From positions 2,592,501 through 2,656,500 of the forward strand of contig WPIO01000058.1 of NCBI GenBank assembly GCA_009760855.2: a DNA stretch of 64,000 nucleotides. The letters are read 5' to 3'. The first letter of the stretch is position 1; every line of letters starts with the position of its first letter. A model generated the notes under the pieces. That model worked only from the letters and a program-made list of their open reading frames with translations. It ran no database searches and had not been told where the DNA came from. The DNA comes from Cristatella mucedo. Its lineage: Eukaryota > Bryozoa > Phylactolaemata > Cristatellidae. The position numbers and the translations under genes were made by a program. Positions 28,332 to 37,758 of this stretch are shown piece after piece.

Positions 28332-28341
28332 TTTCTATGTA
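28319..28341 (-). promoter_or_regulatory. start-proximal motif CATAGAAAATG (minus strand)
   Basis: Variant of the shared viral start motif, ending in the ATG at 28331 of the HNH gene. It shares no first T with the other copies but keeps ATAGAAAATG. Confidence 0.5.
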
Positions 28342-28371
28342 CTGTCTTTTATCTCTTTAAAATATTATTAT

Positions 28372-28385
28372 TATATAGAAATATG
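28372..28385 (+). promoter_or_regulatory. start-proximal motif TATATAGAAATATG
   Basis: Variant with one inserted T before the ATG at 28383, preceded by an ATTATTATTA tract. Confidence 0.55.
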
Positions 28386-29160
28386 TATCAAGAAGCAAAA
28401 TTAACTCTGTCTGATCATCAACTGAAACTAATTTATAAATCAACTGAACCAATTTCTATTCGTTTGAAACACTCTGATCTTTCTGGAAGTATTCCTATTC
28501 TTCTTACACAAACTCAACTAGCAAGAATTGAAAAGAGTAAAGCAAAAGGCATTGGATTGAAATTGAATTTATCTCTTAAAAAATAAAAGCAAATAGAAGA
28601 AAAGGAAGCGGCATTGTCGATTTTGTAAATAAACTATCTGGCGGTAGAGAATTTCATTTGAAACTTCCTAAAGGTGTTCAATCAGAATTTGTTCCTGGTG
28701 GTTCATTCAACAATACTGGAAAAGCCAGTTTTATTGGGTCAGGCACCCAGTTCAAAAAAAGAATGGATGAAGGATACACCGGAGTCAACGATCTTGACGC
28801 ACAAGCATTCATAACCACGATTACACCGAGACAAGTAAAATACCTGAACCAAAAAGAACTGAATTACGAAATTTATCAGATTTAGTTCTTGCTGAAAGTG
28901 CTGCTAGGATTGCATTAGATCCAAGGCAACCATCGTACGTTAGAGAAGATGCAAAAACGGTTGCTGCTATCATGAGTGCAAAGGCTAAGTTGGGCTTGGG
29001 TCTTAGTATTGGTGGCGGTATGTTAGATAATTCATTTGCAATGAAATTCTTAAAAGACAAAGTAAGTAATCCATCAAGTATAAGTAAGATAACTAATTAT
29101 GCAAAGAATCTAGTAGATAAAATGTTATCTATAAGCAAAAAAAAGATATACAATAACTAA
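28383..29160 (+). pseudogene. minor virion protein with phospholipase A2-like domain
   Basis: Starts MYQEAKLTLSDHQLKL at 28383. After a frameshift near 28587 it enters a glycine-rich block with SFIGSGTQFKKRMDEGYTG and DLDA, equivalent to the FxGxGT...KR...N.LD motif of viral PLA2 domains. A second frameshift near 28810 leads to HDYTET, the catalytic His-Asp pair and Tyr. The C-terminal part ends at 29160. Parvoviruses and adintoviruses carry such domains for leaving the endosome. The gene is broken in at least two places. Confidence 0.7.
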
Positions 29161-29201
29161 TCTAATTTTAATTGGTTTTAAATGTTTGTGTTTTTTAGTG
29201 T

Positions 29202-29687
29202 CTAATAATCAGCAGGTTTAAACTTTTCTTGTTTCTTATCTACAGCATAAACTTTAACTTGTTCAAGCTTCAATCTAATATTAAATCTTTCTTCTGAATT
29301 ATAAGTATCTTTAGTTGCATATGATCGATCAAGAATACCAGCAATAGCAAAGTCATTACCAAGTTTTTGAATTACTTCAACAGCACTATACAATTTCATT
29401 TGTTTATTCTTTTGATCAAAGAATATACCTGGTTTAGTACCAAATGCGATTCTCATACCAATAGTTGAACGACTAGACATATCATAGCCGCTATATTCAA
29501 GCTTCTTAGTTGCTCTATTAGCAATATCTTCTAGAACAGGTCTCATTTCATCTGAAATATAAATCCATGCATTGAAATAAGGCTTAGAATATTTATTAAT
29601 TTTCTCTTCAATATGAACACGAGCTGGTTTTCCTTTTGGAATTACGACTGAGGCATTTCCAAGTACTGCGAATGTTTTGGTATCCAT
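29202..29687 (-). CDS. 161-aa viral protein, intact, unknown
   Basis: The motif GTATAGAAATGG places the true start at 29687 (MDTKTFAVLGNASVVIPKGK). The frame is uninterrupted to TAG at 29202. Content is mixed alpha/beta, with a beta-rich C-terminus (RFNIRLKLEQVKVYAVDKK). The size and fold pattern would fit a single-stranded DNA-binding or structural protein, but no family is recognised. It is one of the few undamaged genes in the element. Confidence 0.6.
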   Translation of the reverse strand: MDTKTFAVLGNASVVIPKGKPARVHIEEKINKYSKPYFNAWIYISDEMRPVLEDIANRATKKLEYSGYDMSSRSTIGMRIAFGTKPGIFFDQKNKQMKLYSAVEVIQKLGNDFAIAGILDRSYATKDTYNSEERFNIRLKLEQVKVYAVDKKQEKFKPADY

Positions 29688-29699
29688 TTCTATACAAGG
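29676..29699 (-). promoter_or_regulatory. start-proximal motif TTGTATAGAAATG (minus strand)
   Basis: Ends in the ATG at 29687. Twelve or more bases are identical to the motif before fibre II at 25754. Confidence 0.6.
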
Positions 29700-29714
29700 A
29701 AAACAAAATGTTTT

Positions 29715-30075
29715 AATTAAATTAATAATTCCATTGTCGTTCCAAAATCTGTTTCTTGCATTAGTTTTAAAAAGATTAAGCACATTCTTCCACGATCTGT
29801 TTGATCGTATTCTTGTAGCTTAAATGTCTGAAAGCTTGGTATAACACCAAAATAATTTATCATTTCTGGCATAGGTGGAGCACCGAATGAATCAAAGTAA
29901 AAACATTTAGCTCTTTCTTTTTTTTAAGTGCTACCAAGTGATAAATTGCTTTTTGAGAATCACCTGTATTACAAATAAGACATTCATTAATAAATAGTTT
30001 TGTTAGTTCATCTTTTGCAAATACACCTCTAAAATTCTTTATACCCAATTCTTTTATATAATTATGTATTTCCAT
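29715..30075 (-). pseudogene. adenain-like cysteine protease (viral maturation protease)
   Basis: The N-terminal part has the adenain signature LGIKNFRGVF followed by ECLICNTGDSQKAIYHLVAL, where the catalytic His lies in YHLVA (usually THWVA). A frameshift in an A run at about 29917-29925 is followed by FYFDSFGAPPMPE, carrying the catalytic Asp region. The C-terminal block QEYDQTDRGRMCLIFL should hold the nucleophile as a Cys-Gly pair but reads Arg-Gly, consistent with TGT to CGT. The protease is doubly dead. It lies between the 161-aa gene and the zinc-ribbon gene on the same strand. Confidence 0.75.
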
Positions 30076-30099
30076 ATCTGTTAATGGTGTTGATTTTAC

Positions 30100-30575
30100 T
30101 TTTTTTAGTTTATTAATTGTTTTTTTTAAGTTCTACAATAATTTGTTCTTTATCTGCACAGCCACCAACACCTGAAGCATATCTTTTAGCACTACCAGAG
30201 AAATTTTACAAAGGTAATTTGATATTGTTGCAAAGATAGCTGGTAAAGCTTTGAGTGATTCTTTACCCTTTTTTCTATTAAACTATTTAAGTCATCAGCT
30301 ACAACACCATAACCAAGTTTACTTACTCCTGTTCTACCATAAGCAAGTTTACTTACTCCTGTTCTACCAGCACCTTTACTTACTTGTGTTCTACCAGCAC
30401 CTTTACTTTTTCTACCAGCACAAGATCTTAATTTAACAAACTTTGACTTCTTACTACCACAAATAGTACAAACACCTTTTGACATTTCTCTCATTCCTTT
30501 AGTTGAATCTACTTCAACACACTCTTCATGGATTGCATCTGTTTGTTTTTTACACTTCAAACAATAAATTTTCAT
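30100..30575 (-). pseudogene. zinc-ribbon viral protein (DUF5679-like) with basic tail
   Basis: Start at 30575 (MKIYCLKCKKQTD). Two CxxC pairs, CLKC and CTIC, form the zinc ribbon common in adintovirus and Polinton-like genomes. A basic tail with three or four imperfect repeats of GRTGVSKLGYG and GAGRTQVSK follows. A frameshift near 30205 separates the terminal SGSAKRYASGVGGCADKEQ segment, which runs towards the protease gene. Probably a core or DNA-binding protein. Confidence 0.65.
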
Positions 30576-30596
30576 ATCTATTATAATATAGAAAAA
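30576..30596. promoter_or_regulatory. 21-bp bidirectional promoter region
   Basis: The start codons of the zinc-ribbon gene (minus, 30575) and packaging ATPase (plus, 30597) are separated by only 21 bases. These hold TATAATATAGAAAAA on the plus strand and TATAATAGAT on the minus strand, so both directions have a form of the viral start motif. Confidence 0.6.
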
Positions 30597-31266
30597 ATGT
30601 CTTTGTAAGTTAGAGCTTTCAATTTTGGACAAGATGTTGATACAGGTCATAAAGAACCATTACCTAAAGTTCCTATTAAAGCATCAGTGCTTGGACCAAG
30701 TGGAACAGGTAAATCACAATTAGTAATGAATTGGATATTTTTATGGAATGCTTAATAATGATACATGCGCAATCATTGCTTCAAGTTTAGATCAAATATT
30801 ATATCGTGGTCTTATGGCAATGAGTAGAGATAATCCTGCTTATGTTTGGGTTAATGGAATTGATAATATGCCTGAAGTTGATTCATACAAGAATTGTAAG
30901 AATGTTGTTGTATTAGATGATTTAATGACAGAAGATCAATCTAAGATATTAGATTATTTTACTAGAGGTAGACATAAATCATTGAACATAATTTATCTTT
31001 CTCAAGGATTTACTAATATTCCTAGAAGAGAAATAAGAAACAATATAAATATGATTATAATATTTATACAAAATAATACTGATATAGAATACATTCGTGA
31101 TTCATATGTTGGTGATATAGATAAGAGAATGTTTAAAGATTGGGTAAACTCATGCACTAGAAATAGATTTAGTTATTGTGCTATTGATCTAACTAAAACA
31201 GAATCAGAAGAAAGATTTTGGTCTGTTAATAGTAAAGGTCAACAATTAATAACTATTTTTAATTGA
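30597..31266 (+). pseudogene. FtsK/HerA (A32-like) DNA packaging ATPase
   Basis: Pumps viral DNA into the capsid. Walker A is GPSGTGKS at about 30693-30716 and Walker B is NVVVLDDLM at about 30900-30926. A sensor-type YLSQGF lies near 31000 and TRGRHKSLNI precedes it. An early TAG at codon 4 (30606-30608) and a frameshift near 30745 break the gene. From 30748 the frame is open to TGA at 31264-31266 (172 codons). The total of about 220 aa matches the compact ATPases of Polintons. Confidence 0.85.
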
Positions 31267-31279
31267 ATATAAGGTAAAT

Positions 31280-32009
31280 AATAAAAGGTAAAATATACGC
31301 AAGTAAAAACAAGCCTTACAGAGGAAGTGTTCAAGAAGCAATAGATTTAGAGAATAAACTTACTAATTTAGAAAATTTACCTGTTGCTAGTATTCTTGAT
31401 ACACAGAATTGAAGCAAACATGAATTGAATGAACGTGCGTTAGAGAGATCAACTGATGATTCTGGTAATGTTGTTATTGATTAACTAAAAAGAGTTAGAC
31501 CATCACTTGCTATTCAAATGGAACAGAAAAAAGGGATTTGAAGCTATTGCTGAAGGAAAGCCTAAAAAAGCAGTAAGTATTGCAAATAAAGCTAAGACAT
31601 ACTCTGCTAATCAAGATGTAAGAGAAGCAATTGATTCACTTCAAATGAAATAGCAGAACATCTTAATGTTAATCCTTCAACTGGTAAGAATCCTAGGAAC
31701 AGAGTTAAAAAGGCAAAAGTGATTCAAGAAACTGAACCAGTTGTTCAAACTGAACCAGTTGTTCAAACTGAACCAGTTGTTCAAACTGAACCAGTTGTTC
31801 AAACTGAACCAGTTGTTAAATCTGAAACTGATGTTCTAAAAGAGAAGAAACAATATTTACTTGATCAAATTAAAAGTAAAGGATCTGTGTCTAATACTGT
31901 AAGAAATGTTATAGAAAATATGAGAGCAGGAGATAAAGAGTCTTTTGATTCTGATATTGTATTTCTCCTTTCTGAATTGAGATCTATGGAATCAAGAAAG
32001 CCCGTATAA
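31280..32009 (+). pseudogene. viral protein with tandem TEPVVQ repeats
   Basis: A frame beginning near 31285 (GKIYASKNKPYRGSVQEA) has a TGA near 31410, a TAA near 31483 and a frameshift near 31540. It continues as EGKPKKAVSIANKAKTY, shifts again near 31650 and ends in an intact frame 31719-32009. The last frame has five tandem TEPVVQ units (18-bp DNA repeats, about 31731-31818) and a helical C-terminus (SVSNTVRNVIENMRAGDKES). No family recognised. It is the last gene before the right edge. Confidence 0.55.
31731..31818 (+). repeat. 18-bp coding tandem repeat
   Basis: Five nearly identical copies of GAACCAGTTGTTCAAACT encode Glu-Pro-Val-Val-Gln-Thr. The last copy diverges to AAATCT. Confidence 0.9.
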
Positions 32010-32029
32010 AATTTAATTTATAGTTATCT

Positions 32030-32300
32030 AAATTATCTGCTTATTCGGAGGCCAGAGCCTTGCAGTTTTGCCAACACCAAAGCAAGATTATGCATGTGAT
32101 AACTTTGGTCCTTCCCTGTCACAAAAATGTCATAGTGGTAACACAATAGACCAGGCAGTCCAAAATGCAAATAATCCATAGCCCTTTGACGAATAGCAGG
32201 AACGGACGCAACACCAAACGGCAAGCGGTTGCATTTATACAAACTCGCGTGCGCATTAACTGTAGCAAAAGCTTCGGACGTTTCCTCAAGTTCAATCTTC
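32030..32300 (-). pseudogene. Ty3/gypsy reverse transcriptase fragment
   Basis: The minus-strand translation gives CNRLPFGVASVPAIRQRAMD, the conserved RT motif B block, followed by GLPGLLCYHYDIFVTGKD. The catalytic YxDD reads YHYD, so the active site is mutated. The fragment abuts the right edge of the viral element and the AT-rich repeats at 32300. Confidence 0.85.
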
Positions 32301-32398
32301 TAAAATGCACGGAATATATGTATATATAATGTATATGTATGCACGGAATATATGTATATATAATGTATATACATACATATATCTATATATAGATAAAT
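32300..32398. repeat. duplicated AT-rich simple repeat
   Basis: The unit GCACGGAATATATGTATATA followed by TAATGTATAT occurs twice in tandem, then a TA/TC-rich stretch leads into the segmental duplication. Confidence 0.8.
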
Positions 32399-32570
32399 AT
32401 ATTTCGACTCGAGCCCTGCAATCCGCAGGTGATGGCTGTATCATACGATGGGTATGTGGCATTGTGCGGCGCCGGATGAAGGTTGTTGGCCGCGTCAGCA
32501 TAGGACAAGCGCTTCGACGAACCGGTTGACGGCGCCATTTGTGCTGCCCAGAGCCGCCTCACCAGCCCCG

Positions 32571-34571
32571 TCATTGCTCCGGTTGCCAGCGTCCGCCGCT
32601 GCGTTCTCGCTGTGCGGAGCGCGTTGTCGTTCCGCCTTCTGGCTGGTTGGCTCCAGTGTTGCTGCGAGAGGCTGCCGCTGACTTTTTGTTTTCAGACCAG
32701 CCGTACCCCCGTTTCCATGTTCCGCCGTCGCTTTCTCGCTGCGGGGAGCGCGTTGTTGTTCCGCCTGCTGGCTGGTTGGCTCCAGTGTTGCTGCGAGAGG
32801 CTGCCGCTGACTTGTCGGTTCCAGACCAGCCGTACCCCCGTTGCCAGGTTCCGCCGTCGCTTTCTCGCTGCGGGGAGCGCGTTGTCGTTCCGCCTGCTGG
32901 CCGGTTGGTTCCAGACGAGCCGTACCCCCGTTGCCAGCGTCCGCCGCTGCGTTCTGACTGTGGGGAGCGAGTTGTCGTTACGCCTTCTGGCTGGTTGGTT
33001 CCAGAGCTGCTGCGAGAGGCTGCTGCTGACTGGTTAGTTCCAGAGCTGCTGGGAGACGGTGGTGACAATCCAATGTTGAGCGCATCGACATTTTCGATTA
33101 ATACTTGTTGAATGACGTCGCAAGTATTCTTGTCCATGTTTACCAAGTGAATCGCTTTCAATTGTGGAACTTCCCGGTAAAGTGCCACAAAGCTGGTAAT
33201 GCCCTTTAGGTAGGCCTGCGCGCAGACATCCAGTGGCAAGCCGTAGGTGCCTGTGGGTTTAAACGTGCGATAAACGGTGCGCTGCGACAGGCCCATCCCC
33301 AAGCTGGTGCTCAGCGTGCGCAGATGTGCACGCCATGCAGGTGCACAGCGTGCCTAGCGCGGGCCTGGCAGCGGTTTTCGTCTAGGCAAGCTTTCATAGC
33401 ACGGTCGCATATAAACTCACGAAATTTATAGCTAAAGTCGTGCAGCACGACACTGAGCATTTATATAAGTGAGTTTTTTGCGTAACCAAAAGAAAAATAA
33501 ATTCTTTATCGAAGCACTTAATTCTTGCAAGTGAAGCAATGAACACGGATTGGCGTCAAGCTCGGTGTAAATCTTAAGACGAGCATGCAAAAGCACGCAA
33601 GATGACACTCGAGGCTTCCAAGAAAACCGATTAGTTTTTAGATCGATTCGGAGAGCTCATCTATAGTCTTTGGAACATTTCATTTGTCGATCGCGAGCTC
33701 AGAACGAACCAGAGTTTTAAGTGTTAGCCTGGGCTGGTTTTCATGTCATCGGGACGAAACCGCAAACGAGCATGTTGCTTTCACCAAATCCCAAAACAAG
33801 CAGCTCGCAACAAGGGGTCAGTAGGAAAACCTAGTTTGTATAGCAAGTGCCGCATGCGAGACAATTAAGAAGCCACTCACCTGAGCTGATAGCAGGAATC
33901 GCCAACGTTTTGCATCCATTTTTCTCAGCTTCCATAAGACAGTTGAGCATGGTCTGGGCTACCTTAGCTGCACAGTCATCGTCGTTAGGGCTTAGATCCC
34001 GCCGTGGACAGACACAGCTTAAGACAAACCTCATTCCTTTCTCTTGATACTTCCCAGTGGCAGGCAGTGCCACAGCATCACAAAGGCGCAACGGTCCGTG
34101 TTTCTTAACGTACGCATTGCTCGTCAGTAGAAAATCCATGTTTATTGGAAATTGGAAATTGCATAGTGTTTTATTTGCTGGATTCACTACGGCATCGACA
34201 CGTAGCTTAGTCAAATTACCCTGATACGCGACGATATCCATTCCGCCCAGTCGGAACGATTTCTCCTTGGCTCCTTGCTTGTGCCTGCTGTCACTGGTTC
34301 TTGGGGTAGCAAGTGAGCGAACCAGCTCACCTAGATCTCTGACCGCGGCAGCTTGCAACTCAAGCGACGGATTTTCCACCGAGAAGCACACCTTACTCTC
34401 AGGGTGCTCCAATAACCTTAGCAGGCTGGGAAAGCGTATCTCCTCATCACTTAGCACAAACTCGTAAGCGTCTTTAGTGAGTGTGATGGAGGTCTGATCT
34501 TCTTGTGAAGAACTTTCAACCGCACCTCCCTTTTTGTACCAAAATCCATCCTGAGCAGGGCTCGTTGACAT
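32571..34571 (-). CDS. macro-domain protein, copy A, with repetitive Ser/Gly tail
   Basis: Related to macro domains of PARP9/14-type proteins, which bind ADP-ribose. Exon 34571-33881 (start MSTSPAQDGFWY) ends at donor GTGAGT; exon 33250-32571 begins after acceptor CCCACAG, and the split Gly codon restores ISSG-TYGLPLDVC, a standard macro-domain motif. Ligand-loop region: VDAVVNPAN is kept, but the following glycine loop is replaced by unrelated residues (KTLCNFQFPINMDFLL). CVGP reads CVCP. Exon two ends in three or four repeats of about 43 residues rich in Ser, Gly, Thr and Arg (ANQPAGGTTTRSPQRESDGG). Additional upstream exons are possible, since homology to copy B continues a few codons before the ATG. 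ADP-ribose binding may be lost. Confidence 0.75.
32580..33060 (-). repeat. coding tandem repeat (about 129 bp) in macro gene A tail
   Basis: Units containing GTTCCAGACCAGCCGTACCC and GCGGGGAGCGCGTTG (plus strand) recur at about 32610-32700, 32735-32830, 32860-32935 and 32945-33010. They encode Ser/Gly/Thr/Arg repeats on the minus strand. Copy B at 58718 has only a short version. Confidence 0.8.
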
Positions 34572-35232
34572 GATACTGCCAAGAATGATCCCACTACAAG
34601 CACGCACGGCTGCAATGGATGATAAGTGCGTGAGCTCCCGATGAAACAAAAAGAGAACTAAACATTAACATAAGCATAAACATGACAGTTAGAATAGTGA
34701 CGCATTCGTACGTTATCTGAAAGTGAAAACAGAAGAAAATGAACTCATCAAACGTGCATAGGTCCAGCATTCAGGACAATTGACTTAGAGAGCGCCAACT
34801 AGAATTTTCACCGTTAACCACTGAGGGAACTATGCGTCAAGCTCGCAGCGTCAAGCTCGCTGTAAATCTTAAGACGAGCATGCAAAAGCACGCAAGATGA
34901 CACTCGAGGCTTCCAAGAAAACCTATTAGTTTTTAGACCGATTCGGAGAGCTCATCTTTAGTCTTGAGAACATTACATACATGTAAACACACACGTAAAT
35001 ATATGCACACTAAATTATAATAACATATATTTTAGCATATCATATTTTATTATGTATGTATATTGTCGCCTATATTCAATTACATATCTATATGGAAGAA
35101 AGATAAATATTAGCGTACATATACGTATGCCTTTGTACAGTATATATGGCTGGCAGCTCACATCAAGCACTGACATTGACCTCGTGTAATTAAATTAAAA
35201 CTTAAAACTAAACTAAAAATAAATAAATAAAG

Positions 35233-35960
35233 CTCCTGCCAAGCCTAATTTGCGACGATCCGAAGACTTCGTCCATGACTACTTCTTTGCATTGGGCCTT
35301 GCCTCCTTAAGCTACGCTCTAGCGGCTACAAATGCCTGAGAAAAATTAAACGTTGGTTACGCCTTTCTCTATCTGGGTCGCCATGAAAAACCGCGGGCCA
35401 ACGTCACTTTCCGCATAGTAATCCGAACTTGTAACGGTGGGCCGTGGCCTAGGGCTACGATGCTCCCACTTCACGCAGCGGGCAATCCTTCATTGCCAAC
35501 TGCAAGCAGTGGTAGGCGTTTAGGCTAATCCTCCACAGTATATAAGACGCTTTTAAAGAAGCGGACATTTACTCCTTTACTTAAGGCCAATATGTGACTG
35601 TAAACCCAACCACTGCAACGCGAACAGACCTGACGACCGTTGAACCACAATTGGCGTGGACCGATCGCCCGAAATACGGCGAGCAGCATTGTTACGAACG
35701 CCGCTATATCAATCGTGCACATAATTGCCTGCATTGTTTAATTTGAAAGACGAGCTACTCCAGCCAGACTGGTCGGAGGCGTGGCCTATCACCAGGTTGG
35801 TTTAGTTTTAGTGCACGCAATAATACCTAGGAAAAACTCACCAAAAACTAAAAACCAGCGCTGTCGTTGAAAAGTGAGCAAGAGGGCACAGCAGCTTTAG
35901 AAGCATACGAACTCTGGCAGCAAAGGCTTACGACCAGCAGCCGCGGCATTTCTGACTGCC
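35233..35960. repeat. highly conserved block of the duplication, copy A
   Basis: About 730 bp differ from 61222-61945 at only around 20 positions by eye (about 97% identity), while adjacent macro genes differ at about 40% of residues. It contains a partial SINE arm (TTGCCAACTGCAAGCAGTGG) and a 69-codon minus-strand ORF at 35525-35734. Confidence 0.75.
35525..35734 (-). CDS. 69-aa ORF within conserved block, copy A
   Basis: MQAIMCTIDIAAFVTMLLAV at the N-terminus resembles a signal or membrane segment, followed by FRAIGPRQLWFNGRQVCSRC. Copy B at 61531 encodes the same peptide with few changes but ends five residues earlier. Conservation could reflect the DNA block rather than the protein. No family recognised. 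Confidence 0.35.
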   Translation of the reverse strand: MQAIMCTIDIAAFVTMLLAVFRAIGPRQLWFNGRQVCSRCSGWVYSHILALSKGVNVRFFKSVLYTVED

Positions 35961-36109
35961 AGCCAGCTACTCGGAATAGCGGGTGAAGGGATCTACGTCG
36001 GTTGTCCTATTAATCCTTCGACCCGGAATCGGTTGGATCATTTCGTCTCTGTTCTCTCCTCTCGGCATTCAGAGCCGTGCGTGGGAACTCATCGGCTGCC
36101 GCTCAAGGG

Positions 36110-36420
36110 CGATAACTCTGTACCGTAACGGTCCGCGGTGTCAAGCCGAGACCCTTGAAAGGTTTTTCTGGCGTGCCTCTTTTTGGTCCGGGCAAACTTT
36201 TAAAGGACATAGCCTCGTCCGTCGCTCTTAGTAGGACACAGCTCTATTGGATGGTTATCGTAATCCAACTAGAGAGCGACTGCTGATTCCTCAAACTGTA
36301 TTTAAAGAGCCATAATTTCCGAATAAGCTACCGAAGATTAATCAGTTAGCAAGGCCACATGGAAAACCATACGTCAGTACGAAGCACAACGCTAACGCTT
36401 TTGCTGAGCCGAACACAGCC
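36110..36420 (+). pseudogene. degraded counterpart of the 101-aa ORF in copy B
   Basis: Aligns with 62120-62436. The start ATG of copy B reads ACG here, and small deletions break the frame (the segment corresponding to KAKASLNSLNVKVPP is missing). The downstream part (CAAACTGTATTTAAAGAGCC) remains recognisable. Confidence 0.55.
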
Positions 36421-37189
36421 TCGCTAAACAAACAGCTCAAGCGAGAAGTTACCAGCTTAACCGGAAAGCAACCCGTTGCCGGTAATTCGTAATTGGTTGA
36501 GGAAGGGCGTTTCTCCATCTACTCCCACATATATATTTATAATGTAATGTGATTGTGATCGGTCACCGGCTATTATTAGCAGACGACAAAATTATTGTGA
36601 TGTCATAATGTACGCGAAAACGGGGGTGGTGGCGTCTTGACTCGGCTCCCATTCCTCGTTCTGCTCAACATAGTCCGTACTAATAGCGGCCAATCGTCAG
36701 CGAACGTGCGAGCTCCTGATTCTTTACCAGTGCTGGAGCTATGCAGGCCGAGCCAGTTTGGAAGTCTGGCTTTTGTAACATTTTCATAGCACTTGAGCGG
36801 GTAACAATAAATAAGCTAGCTCGTTGTCTCGTCATTGCGTCTGAGAGAACTTGCTGGCATACGAGTTAGAATTTCAGCAATACATGCGTGCTATATTGAG
36901 CTGAACGAGTACAGCCCGATTAAGACGAGAGTCTTGCTTCCTACCAATTCGGAGACTTGCTACGGTCTTCCGGTTTGTAGGAGGCTTAGACGGCAGTCTT
37001 GCTCCAAGTCTAGCTTTCAACTCGCTCTGCCCACTGAGCGTTCATGGCGTACCAGTAGCGTTTCTCTGCGGCCAGGCTTCTCTAACGCAATTATCTATAA
37101 CATGTTCTTTATATACAGTGTATTGTTGTACATAATTGTTTCTGTTAGATCAATCTGCTTTCTGGTCTTGGTTTCCTGAGCGTTTTCCT

Positions 37190-37727
37190 TGTTACCATCC
37201 TCTTAAAGTCTTGAAGGCATAGCAACCTCAAATTAATTTCCAAAATGCATCTATAGTCCCACAGGCTCGAGGCAGCTCTGTACTGACGACCTGCTCACTG
37301 CTATCATAGTGCCGGAGCTCTCATTAGTTTTTGTTGTCTGTTGAGCATGACTTGAGATGCGGTTCGACTCAACCTGTTGATGGCATCACATTGGTAGACC
37401 TTTGTTTTGCTAATGCCAGTATATTTGATTTAAATGGTACAGTGTGAGTGTCCATACAGCTTGGATCTGTTCAGTCAGTCTGCCTCCATCTTATTCATCA
37501 CGTTCTCGCTCATATTCTTCATTAAAAATTGAGCATGCTTCCGAACACCTTCAAATACTTAAGCATCAGTGATCTTTAGTTAAAAAAAAATGTCATCGGC
37601 GTAGCTGCTCCCCTTGCAGATTTCGATGTAAAAATATTAAGAATTTCAATTTTCAAAAAAATTTCATTCAATGTGACTCGAGTTTTGTGGAATATGTAGT
37701 TACGTATGTGTATATATGCATAAATAA

Positions 37728-37758
<31 letters not shown>

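Larger units (their letters stand above)
17795..32030. mobile_element. endogenous Polinton/Maverick-like (adintovirus-like) DNA virus, decayed
   Basis: A 14-kb block markedly richer in A+T than its flanks, with densely packed genes on both strands. It encodes protein-primed-type PolB, adenain-like protease, FtsK/A32-type packaging ATPase, a zinc-ribbon protein, a phospholipase A2-like protein and phage-type fibre repeats, a set typical of adintoviruses and Polintons. Major capsid, penton and integrase genes and terminal inverted repeats were not recognised. The left edge abuts a LINE ATT tail and the right edge a gypsy fragment, so both ends may be lost. Most genes carry stops or frameshifts. 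It is a fossil insertion. Confidence 0.85.
32400..37180. repeat. segmental duplication, copy A
   Basis: Collinear with 58555-63240, starting at the shared CTGCAAYCCGCAGGTGATGG and ending after GGAGGCTTAGACGGCAGTCT. Includes a macro-domain gene, AT-rich intergenic DNA, a very conserved block and a degraded 100-codon ORF. Divergence varies strongly along its length. Confidence 0.85.

Noticed and set aside
31731-31818. CRISPR-like array of short repeats
   Set aside because: Units are contiguous, 18 bp, with no spacers, and code for a peptide repeat.
17795-32030. Alternative genetic code as the explanation for in-frame stops in the viral element
   Set aside because: TAA, TAG and TGA all interrupt genes and true frameshifts are present too, which indicates decay rather than one reassigned codon.
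32539-33111. Plus-strand 190-codon frame
   Set aside because: Antisense shadow of the repetitive tail of macro gene A, whose splice site and domain are on the minus strand.
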